A stretch of DNA of 64,000 nt from Balanoglossus misakiensis (lineage: Eukaryota > Hemichordata). This document shows positions 55,569 to 64,000 of the stretch, piece by piece. The notes under the pieces are model-generated. The model worked only from the letters and a program-made list of their open reading frames with translations. It made no database searches and was not told the origin of the DNA. Each line of letters opens with the position of its first letter. Positions within the stretch are counted from its first letter, which is position 1. The stretch is taken from positions 1,488,001-1,552,000 of the forward strand of contig CM082592.2 in assembly GCA_040954595.2 (NCBI GenBank). Direction: 5' to 3'. Made by a program: the position numbers and the translations under genes.

Positions 55569-56710
55569 ATGACGGTTCCCTACCTCAGAGGTGAGAAAAT
55601 GAATATGTCATACCCTGAAAAGAAAAACAATATTTTGTTAATATGTCCTATTGCAACATGAGATTATTTGCAATAAGTTTAAAGAAATAAAAATTAAATT
55701 GATATGAAATTAAATTAACCAAATTGAGTGTTACATTTTCATGTAGAGTTGTCATTTATAATTTATTTGTATTATATATTGGTGACCTTCAACCTATAAT
55801 AAACAATAAAAAAGTGGGTTTACAATTGCCCTTGGTGCTGGATGGAGCATCATTCGCAAATTAAAAGCAAGGTTATGGCATTTGCATGTTCATATGCAAT
55901 GCTGAGGTGTAAGCCAAAGACGCAGGTCAACACACGCGTGTCCTTGCCATTATCTCTTCAATTAATCTCCAGGGATATCGCCGGTTCGTGCAGCAAGCCC
56001 GTACGCGTGGCCATTATTATACTATAGGCGTTGTGCGCGCTGCGCGGGGTATGCATATTCTCTGAGATTCAGTTTTTTTATTTTTTCATTATAGGGTGAT
56101 ATGTCATCTCTTCTGTTTTTATTGACATGTTTGCAAAAATCTGTTGGTTTCAGATTTGTAGATTTCGGCTCAGTCGAAACAAAAAACATGAGATCGGTTG
56201 GCATGTTGGTGAGGTTGACATAATCTGCCATAGCTGTCAATGGAGTTGTAATACGCGCTGACTGCACACCATTGTCGGCGAATTCTGCTTGGTTCAATTA
56301 GGACAATACGTGAAAACATTGAGTGACATCAAAGTCCTTCGGCGTAAAAACAACCAAACAACAATCGTATGATTTTAAAATATTTAATTATGCAATAAAA
56401 CTCCAAAATTTACACGATTTTCTTGCACACGTCAATGTTGCTATGTAAACAGACTTTGCTTAGTAACCGTAGCCGTGTCGAGAAATTTGAAATTTGATAA
56501 CCTACTGAATCGAAGATTGCCCTAATTATGAAGTGCATAATATCACCAGTTACTGAACTTCATGATATGTTGATGTTAATACACTCATTTGTCGTGAATA
56601 GTTGGAAACACTTACCTTACTCTGCAAATGTGCGCTACCGCTCAGCTGAAACTGGCGCCATTGTGATACCTAATGAATTATTTATGAGTCGAAAAAAAGG
56701 GGGACGTTTA
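55569..56710. other. Right-end non-coding part of the CACTA-like element
   Basis: Contains the presumed promoter of the 881-residue gene. A minus-strand open frame at 56022-56297 has no ATG start and no recognisable domain. Otherwise AT-rich, with a few GC-rich patches near 55980-56050. Confidence 0.5.
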
Positions 56711-56745
56711 CATTGGATAAAGAGGGCGCCTCATGGGCTGTAGTG
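56711..56745 (-). repeat. Right terminal inverted repeat of the CACTA-like element
   Basis: On the reverse strand it reads CACTACAGCCCA, GGCGCCC, TCCAATG. Directly outside is ATTGACAGC, which continues the host repeat. Confidence 0.8.
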
Positions 56746-57089
56746 ATTGACAGCATGATATCCAATTACAAAAATGATGGGCATAAGGTATACTAGCTGC
56801 ACACCAAATTTGAAGTCAATCTGACTTGTAGTTTCTGAGATCTGAGATTTGCATTTTTTCAGAAAACCAAATATGGCCGCCAGGTCACGTGACTAATTAA
56901 ATATTCACGAGCCACTGCACATCTACTCATTGGCCCCTATCTGCCTACCAAGTTTCAGCCTGGTTGGTGCTGCAGATTTTGAGATTTAGGTGGCCGAAAA
57001 ATGGAACCAAGAATAAAGAAGGAAAGAAAGAAAGACTGAAAAACCCCAATGAAACCAATACGGGCCCAAGCCTGGCTTGGCTTGGGCCC
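56746..57089 (+). mobile_element. Full-length Helitron-like repeat, right part
   Basis: Continues from 44278 across the transposon: ATTGACAGCATGATATCC, then AATATGGCCGCC-type sequence, the GAAA tract, and the end hairpin GGGCCCAAGC...GCTTGGGCCC at 57062-57089. Confidence 0.85.
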
Positions 57090-57315
57090 GTAAAAAATTT
57101 CAACGAAACCAATAGGGCCCAAGCGCAAGCAAGCGCTTGGGCCCTAAAGAAAAACCCCAACGAAACCAATAGGGCCCAAGCGCTTGCTTGCGCTTGGGCC
57201 CTAAAAAATTCCAACGAAACCAATAGGGCCCAAGCGCTTGCGCGCGCTTGGGCCCTAAAGAAAAATTCCAACGAAACCAATAGGGCCCAAGCGCTTGCGT
57301 GCGCTTGGGCCCTAA
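57062..57315 (+). repeat. Five tandem 3'-end hairpins of the Helitron-like family
   Basis: After the element's own hairpin come four more copies of its tail, each AACGAAACCAATAGGGCCCA...GGGCCCTAA, with hairpins ending near 57144, 57201, 57254 and 57312. Loop sequences differ (GCAAGCAAG, GCTTGCTTG, GCTTGCGCG, GCTTGCGTG) while stems are kept. Confidence 0.9.
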
Positions 57316-58272
57316 TAATCTTGAAAATGAACTGGGAACGGGAACGTGGGCCTGCACTAGTCCCATATTATTTATGGGATTGTCAATGCTGACAACCGAG
57401 GTTAATTAACACGTGTATCTGCAAAATACAGTCCGAGGAAGGCTATCTACAAGACAAACGAACTGCACCACACACTAATTGCAGCTTGTTGCACGACCGG
57501 TATTCAACCCTAGAAAATTAAAATACAAACACTTGGCAGAAAACTTGGTGTGTTTTGATCCGTTTAGATATTCTAAGACTGGAAACCTATCACTCGAGGG
57601 CACTCGCTGAGCTCCGTGTAGTGAAAAACAGCCCTAAAGTGACCCTATAAAAACAGCGAAAGCCAATAATAAATATTTTCAAACGTGGTTAGCAGAAAAG
57701 TGAATTTCGCTCATTTGTCAATTATGGCAAATGCTGTAGACAAGGAGCAAGTACTCGAGAATGCTAATACGCGAATATTCGTTTTTGTTTTTAAGCCAAA
57801 AACCATTTCCGGGGGTCAATAAAATGTGCAACTCAAACAAAAGTTCAAAAGCTCAGCTTCCAGAATATGTATGGTTTATAGGGGTTTTAACGGTCGTTGT
57901 CTTTGATGAGAAATAGGCCTCTGAAAAAGTCTTGAAGGTTTCGTGCAATGCCGCATCAAAAAAATTGTGCCGAGTCTCCCTATGTAGCATTTGTGGAGTA
58001 AAAGACAGCGAGTTCAGCGCGTGTGTCTAGGAAATGCGTAGGCCGACACCATGAGCTCAGTCCTAAATTCGAAACTTACCTCACTACCAGAAACACGCTC
58101 AAGGCAAGCATGCTTGATAAACCTAATGGTCAGGCCCAACTTGCACAAAATAAGACATGATCCATATTCGGGCAAGCAAAGTTCTTTTTGCGAGCAAATG
58201 CATGGCTACATCCTGAGGACCAGCAAAAGAAAAGTTTTAGAACCAGAAACTCAATTAAACAGCGGGTACTAA
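57316..58272. other. Non-coding, with decayed repeat fragments
   Basis: 57798-57958 matches the right half of the TTAA-type element at 27256-27413. 58045-58112 matches 26236-26305 in gene A (AAACACGCTCAAGGCAAGCA). No gene recognised in the rest. Confidence 0.6.
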
Positions 58273-59651
58273 CGACGTTTCGTTATTTTCATATTCCGTT
58301 AGGGTGACGTACAACACTGGCCGGAGCGCATAATAGAGTTTTCCGATAGACTCTGTAGATGGACGATTTGTTCTAAAATATCCATGGTTGCTTCGAAACG
58401 CCGTCTTGTTATTTACATATTCCGTTGTGATGCGTAGAACACACAGGCCGGAGCGCATAAGAAAGTTTTCCGATAGACTCTGTAGATCGACGATTTGTTC
58501 TAAAATATCCATGGTTGCATCCAAACGCCGTCTTGTTATTTGCATATTCCGTTGTGATGCGTAGAACACACAGGCCCGAGCGAATAAAAAAGTTTTCCAG
58601 TAGACTCTGTAGATCGACGGTGTGTTCTAAAATATCCATGGTTGCTTCCAAACGCCGTCTTGTTATTTTCATATTCCGTCGTGATGCGTAGAACACACAG
58701 GCCGGAGTGCATAAGAAAATTTTCCAGTAGACTCTGTAGATCGACGGTGTGTTCTAAAATATCCATGGTTGCTTCCAAATGCCGTCTTGTTATTTTCATA
58801 TGCCGTCGTGATGCGTAGAACACACAGGCCGCAGTGCAAAAGAAAGTTTTCCGGTAGATTCTGTAGATCGACGGTGTGTTCTAAAATATCCATGGTTGCT
58901 TCCAAATGCCGTCTTGTTATTTTCATATGCCGTCGTGATGCGTAGAACACACAGGCCGCAGTGCAAAAGAAAGTTTTCCGGTAGATTCTGTAGATCGACG
59001 GTGTGTTCTAAAATATCCATGGTTGCTTCCAAATGCCGTCTTGTTATTTTCATATTCCGTCGTGATGCGTAGAACACACAGGCCTAAGTGCATAAGAAAG
59101 TTTTCCGGTAGACTCTGTAGATCGACGGTGTGTTCTAAAATATCCATGGTTGCTTCCAAACGCCGTCGTGTTATTTTCATATTCCGTCGTGATGCGTAGA
59201 ACACACAGGCCGGAGTGCATTAGAACATTTTCCAGTAGACTCTGTAGATCGACGGTGTGTTCTAAAATATCCATGGTTGCTTCCAAACGCCGTCTTGTTA
59301 TTGTCATATTCCGTCGTGATGCGTAGAACACACAGGCAGGAGCGCATAAGAAAGTTTTCCGATAGACTCTGTAGATCGACGTTTTGTTCTAAAATATCCA
59401 TGGTTGCTTCCAAACGCCGTCTTGTTATTTTCATATTCCGTCGTGATGCGTAGAACACACAGGCAGGAGCGCATAAGAAAGTTTTCCGATAGACTCTGTA
59501 GATCGACGGTTTGTTCTAAAATATCCATGGTTGCTTCCAAACGCCGTCGTGTTATTTTCATATTCCGTCGTGATGCGTAGAACACACAGGCAGGAGCGCA
59601 TCAGAAAGTTTTCCGATAGACTCTGTAGATCGACGGTTTGTTCTAAAATAT
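58273..59651. repeat. 127-bp satellite, about 11 units
   Basis: Head-to-tail units at an exact 127-bp step. Each contains GATGCGTAGAACACACAGGC, AGTTTTCCGGTAGACTCTGT, TGTTCTAAAATATCCATGGT and CCAAACGCCGTC. Because 127 is not a multiple of three, the minus strand yields staggered, overlapping 93-codon frames that look like a protein family but are not genes. The last unit is cut by the LTR at 59652. Confidence 0.95.
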
Positions 59652-59921
59652 TGTTGTGGAACGAGGTTATTGCGTCATAGTGCCTATTATATCCCTCGAC
59701 TCCCGAAGAACTACGAAGATGACGTTACATCCGGGATCCCTCGTCGGCTGCTTCACTTGCTATCCGAACCCCCAACCGACTAGACGTGCGTACGTGCTTA
59801 TCCGATCCGCCTAACTACTACTAGTGTAAAAGTACCAGTCCAAGTGACTTCATAGCTACTTAAGCTAGGTACGTGTATCCTTGCACAAAGTCACAGTATT
59901 AGTGTCAGTGTAAACACTACA
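59652..59921 (+). repeat. 5' LTR of a gypsy-type retrotransposon
   Basis: Begins TGTTGTGGAACGAGG at the edge of the satellite and ends AACACTACA just before a primer site, so it has TG...CA ends. About 270 bp. The second LTR is not in the window. Confidence 0.65.
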
Positions 59922-59922
59922 T

Positions 59923-59940
59923 TGGCGCTGCGAGTAAATG
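59923..59940 (+). promoter_or_regulatory. tRNA-type primer-binding site
   Basis: TGGCGCTGCGAGTAAATG, two bases after the LTR end. The TGG start fits pairing with the CCA end of a tRNA. Which tRNA cannot be told by eye. Confidence 0.6.
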
Positions 59941-61200
59941 TTTTGAGCCTTTGCCGAGATTTACTCAGGTTTCGTTGTGTTCCGTGCTCTTTTCACGATC
60001 ACGCGCACCACCAACTTTTTTTCAAACAATTTGTTTTTCTAATTCCGTGAATGATACCGATATAAAAATTAGTAGCACTAGATAGTTTTTATTGTTCTTC
60101 ACTGAATTATTGTACTTTTTGTGGATTTTCCTCTCAGGATTTTTTTCCAAGCCAAAGAAAAACCCGACCCACGCCCGAAATATAGAAAACGATAAAATAG
60201 TCAAATTTTCAAGAGGCCGTAAAACTTTTTTGATTTTTGCAAAATAAAAAAATTTGGACCAATTTTAATCATTTACAGTTAAATAACTTTGTCCTGAAAT
60301 TTCATTTTCTAAAAACATTTTTTTAAAGAATTTTACGGCTCTTTCAATTTTTTTTATCTTGACAACTGGGACAAGCTTGCATATATAACGAGCAACAGGT
60401 GTCGTAAGTAATCACCGCAAAATATTCACGGTGACTCACAGACAACTGGAATCATAATCTCCAGCTTTGTCTTTTAGATAAAAAGGAAAAAATAACCGTC
60501 TTGTTGTTTGAAAAATTTCATTTTTAGAAATTGTTTTACATTTTTTTTTCTCGTACGGAAAAATTCGCGCGCTTAGGGTCACGCGCACAGGCTGTGGTCG
60601 TCCGTTGCTTCTCTGACGTCACCGTTGTTCTCGGTATCATAAGAAAGCAACGAATTTTTGGAAACTAGTGCTATAAAATATTTTTTTATATATCAAGATA
60701 ATTCCTTTTTATATTCGATTTATAATGAAGGCCAAACTAACATTTTATTTCTATTTTTTAAATCGATATAGAATATTTATTGTTATTAGCTACGAATTCT
60801 TTGAATAAACAAAGGTACTAAGCCCGAACATTTTTCCACTTTTAGAATAATAAGGGATTTAAATAGTATTTATTAATTCCCCGTTCATCCCATACACATA
60901 ATTTGTACATATTTAAAACAACTGTTTAGCCATATTTAAAGGTTCTTTAAAAAAAATAATTATTTATTACAAGAATATTAAGGGTATAGTATAAAAATAT
61001 AAGAAATAAACATCAACGAGTGCTCATATGAGGAGTTATTAAAACTCCGGGACCAGGGATTGGCAAGCATATAGCCAAAAAGATCACGCACATCAGGAAA
61101 AAATTCGGCAGAGTAACGGAGGAAATGCTGCGCAAGCATATAGCGCGATTTCGTCCGCCGCGAAGATTTTATGACATGGTAACGGTTTTTGTCCTCGAAT
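59941..61200 (+). other. Untranslated leader of the gypsy-type element
   Basis: AT-rich, without a supported frame, between the primer site and the gag start. A leader this long is more than usual and may include later insertions. Confidence 0.45.
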
Positions 61201-62889
61201 ATGACTAACGAACGCCAAAGCGGGAGCGAAAATGAAACCGAAGAAAACCGTACATACGGTTCAGGTAAACTAAAGAGAGATTCGGTAAGAGAGGATAATG
61301 GTGATGATAGAGCTGGCATAAAACAGGACTAAGTCGAATGGATGGAAAGAGAAAAGCAAATTCATGAAAATGTAGCTTAAATCGTCAATCTGAAGAACGA
61401 ACAAAGCGGAGACGATTTCGCTACCAACACCTGTCGAAATTCGGAAGTGAATAGACCAACCAATTTGATTTGGGATGAAAATTTCCGTTATCATAAAAAC
61501 GAAGTCTCCATGAGAGAAAGAGATCCGTATTCATTTCACGAGGATGACCGTGATCGTAGATACGAAAACCGCGGACCACATAGATGTAGAGAGAATAGGG
61601 AAAGTAGGGAGAGAACACCACGTCAACAATACTATTCAATAGATCTGACTCAGTCACCAGAATATGAACGAAGACGCCACAGCAGATCACCGACTCCCTA
61701 TCTACAACCTGTATTTAGTGATAGCAGGTTTTCCCCTCGCGAACCCGATCATCACTATACGCCAATATCATCTCGAGATATCCGGGAATTTGATCCCCAG
61801 GTCTCCGAAATATATCCATCCGGACATACCTATAGACGAGGATCCGGGAATGTTAATAGCGACAACGGATTTGAAGAGCGAACACCAAACTCTTTTCCGA
61901 AGCCGTCAAGCATTCCTAAAACATTAATCTATGATGGGACCTCAAACTGGAGAACCTTCAAGACGAAATTTCTCAAATATTCTAATGCTAGTCAGTGGTC
62001 AGCTGACTTGCGTAAGGATTACTTGTGCTGGTTTCTTGAAGGGAAAGCGAGTGACTATTACACATTACTGGTCGAACGAGATACCAGTATCAGTTTTGAC
62101 CATGTAATGCGGAAATTAGAACGCCGACTTGGTTTCCGTGAATTACCGGAGACCGCGCAAGTTGAATTTCAACAAGCACGGCAACAGTCCGACGAAGTCA
62201 TCGAGGACTGGCCTGATAGAGTACTATCACTCGCGGTGGGGGCTTTTAGTGATGTATCCGACGAACGCATTCACAAACAAGCAGTCATGCGATTTTGTCA
62301 GGGCTCGACGGACAAGGAAGCTGGCCAATATATAGCCAATCAGCGTCCAAAAACCATTGAGGATGCGATCGACTGTATGCGTTGGTACCAGCACAACCAC
62401 AAGGCCATTTATGGGAAACAGCGCAAAGAGGTGAGATATATCACCCCAGAAAGAGACCAAGAGGATGAATTGGTCTCAGTGCAGGCCGTGACTCGTCAGT
62501 CGTCCATGTCAAATCAACATGATACACCAAATCACCAAGACATGGGTAATCGTCGACTAACAAGGGACCAGAATATTACTGATGTAGTCAAAACCATGGA
62601 AAGACATATGGCCCAAGTTGAAGCCCAAATGACAAAAATGACCACTATGTGTGAGTCAGTCGACACGCAGATGAAACGTGTCGTCGGTAAATTAACAGAG
62701 AGGGGTCGGTATACTAGCCGATCTCCTTCTCCAAACAGCAAGGGTTGCTTCCACTGTGGCAACATGGTACATTACAAAAGAAATTGCCCTCAAATGTCTC
62801 CAGCTAAAAATGAGTCAGCAAGAAATCACGTACAATTAAAGCTGCAAGCAGCATTGAAGGGGCCCAAGCATAGAGTTAATAACCATTAG
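61201..62889 (+). pseudogene. Gypsy-type gag with two nonsense codons, tail in a later repeat
   Basis: ATG at 61201 opens a charged N-terminus. TAA codons at 61330-61332 and 61378-61380 lie in the same frame, after which it stays open. The first part is rich in Arg, Glu, Pro and Tyr. The capsid-like core (DGTSNWRTFKTKFLKYSNAS, YLCWFLEGKASDYYTLLVE, RRLGFRELPETAQVEFQQAR) fits the Retrotrans_gag pattern. A zinc knuckle CFHCGNMVHYKRNC fits CX2CX4HX4C. From 62836 the reading frame runs into a Helitron-like repeat (TTAAAGCTGCAAGCAGC), so the last 17 codons are not gag. No protease or pol follows in the window. The element is inactive. Confidence 0.85.
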
Positions 62890-64000
62890 ACTCCATTCAG
62901 GGTTGTACCATTCAAATGCGTAGGCTGTATTTGCTCTCGATGTTGAGATATGGGGAAGTAGGCAACCACCTGAAATGCATGTCGTACAAGTACAAAAACA
63001 ACAACCAAAGGTGAATTTCTACATTGTAAGTTCTTCAGTAAGTACTTCAAAGGTCAGCTGAGGGTACCCAAAAATTGGGCCAAAAATTTTGATTCATATT
63101 TGGTTCATATTCAAGACAGCGGAAAATCCTCGCCCTTTGGGTTGGTCAAATTAGATATGACAATAAAATGAGTTACGCAAGTAAATTACAGGTGGCCCCA
63201 GGAATTTAGCATTTCATGACGCAGAGGTCCTACCCTACCCCTCCAAACACCTGGCTATATATGATTTGCATGCTAACATATGGAAAGCAGGTCAATGGAC
63301 ACCTGAGGTCAACCAAATATTTGACAAAAAAATTTCATTCCTGTTTATATCATGTGCAACAAATCCTACATTTGCAGCCCTTTCACTTTGCCTACCATTA
63401 GGTATGCACGGAATACATGAATCAAGCAGGTGTCACAGGTATCCCTATGTATTTGGCATTTCATGATAGTTTCATCCCTCCAAATACCAAAGCTGCACCT
63501 GTACAACGTGCTGAGATATGGCACTGTACGACAGAGGTCATCCAAATCACCTTATACATTTGGGCAAAAACCAACTGACACTTACATTCGTCCCTGTGGA
63601 ACAAAAACCACACATATCGCCCTGTTGGTTAGTGTCCAATTAAATGTACAAAATCAATGACTTCGGCAGGTGTAACGGGTGACCCCGCCTTTGGTATATC
63701 ATTATGGTCCCATCCGTATATCCCCCCCACCACGCCAAAGCTGCATGCATCTGCTGTTATTCACTAAGCACAAGTAGGTGAAATGTCACATAAGGTCGCC
63801 CACAACTTGACAGGAAAATCGGACTTCATATTGACCCATGTGCAACAAATACCATGCTAGCATCCCTTTCATTGACCCCACAATTACGCATGCACATAAT
63901 AGAGTTACGCAGGTGTCACAGGTGACCCCCGAATCGGGCGTATTATTTTGGTCCCATAGAGCTGCATGAAGCTGCGTGCCATTACGGGCGACCTGATAAC
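62836..64000 (+). mobile_element. Diverged Helitron-like repeat, running off the window
   Basis: Starts TTAAAGCTGCAAGCAGCATT in the gag sequence. It then shows at least four diverged blocks of the family's internal pattern (CCAAA-rich, CTGAGATATGG, GGTCA, CAGGTGTCACAGGT). The 3' hairpin is not reached. It is older than the copies at 13811 and 43156, judging by divergence. Confidence 0.7.

Larger units (their letters stand above)
44279..56745. mobile_element. CACTA-like DNA transposon with two convergent genes, itself split by a retrotransposon
   Basis: The ends are inverted copies: left CACTGCGGCCCA, then GGCGCCC and TCCAATG; right (reverse strand) CACTACAGCCCA, then GGCGCCC and TCCAATG. ATT is found on both sides (44276-44278 and 56746-56748). 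Uninterrupted copies of the host repeat show it once (about 42855). Without the inner retrotransposon (45327-51922) the element is about 5.9 kb. It carries a short broken gene on + near the left end and a long intact gene on - near the right end. CACT termini and a 3-bp duplication fit the CMC (CACTA/Mirage/Chapaev) group. The borders are well supported; the superfamily is inference. Confidence 0.82.

Noticed and set aside
56022-56297. 91-codon minus-strand frame as an extra exon of the candidate transposase
   Set aside because: No ATG, no convincing donor toward exon 1 at 55568, which already starts with its own ATG.
44279-56745. RAG/Transib-type element (CAC-type ends)
   Set aside because: Transib/RAG ends read CACWATG or CACAGTG with a 5-bp duplication; here the ends are CACTG/CACTA with 3 bp, and the protein lacks recognisable RAG1 features.
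58255-59585. Family of 93-residue proteins on the minus strand
   Set aside because: Frames overlap, step by 127 bp and arise from the satellite itself; no start context or independent divergence pattern.

Overview
This is animal genomic DNA. Genes are split by GT-AG introns, and there are Golgi-type and secreted/adhesion-type proteins. The window is crowded with eukaryotic transposons: ISL2EU-like, CACTA-like, TTAA-type, split-direct-repeat (PAT/Ngaro-type) and LTR elements. There are no operons, tRNA or rRNA genes. The mix (DIRS-group and ISL2EU elements, expanded C-type lectin/GAIN genes, long tandem satellites) suggests an invertebrate deuterostome such as a lancelet or hemichordate, but the species cannot be fixed from sequence alone.

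Layout. 1-5250: a decayed ISL2EU-like transposon, with a THAP/HTH/DDE transposase on + and a SWIM/YqaJ nuclease convergent on -. A small hairpin element with a 9-bp target duplication sits inside it. 5430-13595: a 49/70-bp satellite with a 546-bp higher-order period, split by a 5.5-kb LTR retrotransposon on - that has a TCAAC target duplication. 13596-16784: non-autonomous repeats with a 3' hairpin (Helitron/Helentron-like) that carry perfect DR1 nuclear-receptor motifs. 16785-20918: non-coding, with a second hairpin element and a TTAA-flanked foldback. 21000-22196: a single-exon Golgi sulfotransferase. 23577-39213: two tandem 13-exon genes, each encoding two C-type-lectin-like domains followed by a GAIN/GPS domain and then a stop with no membrane segment. 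Fragments of further copies lie upstream and at 40180-41499. 42477-57315: a three-layer nest. A Helitron-like repeat is the outer layer. It is split by a 12.5-kb CACTA-like transposon (CACT ends, ATT target duplication), and that is split by a 6.6-kb PAT/Ngaro-type tyrosine-recombinase retrotransposon. 58273-59651: a 127-bp satellite. 59652-62835: a gypsy-type LTR, primer site, leader and gag, cut by another Helitron-like repeat that runs to the window end.

The likely functional host genes are the sulfotransferase and the two lectin-GAIN genes. The least familiar item is the CACTA-like element. It encodes an intact two-exon 881-residue candidate transposase (52823-55568, -) opposite a small broken partner gene (44384-45002, +). 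Its borders are fixed by uninterrupted copies of the repeat it landed in.
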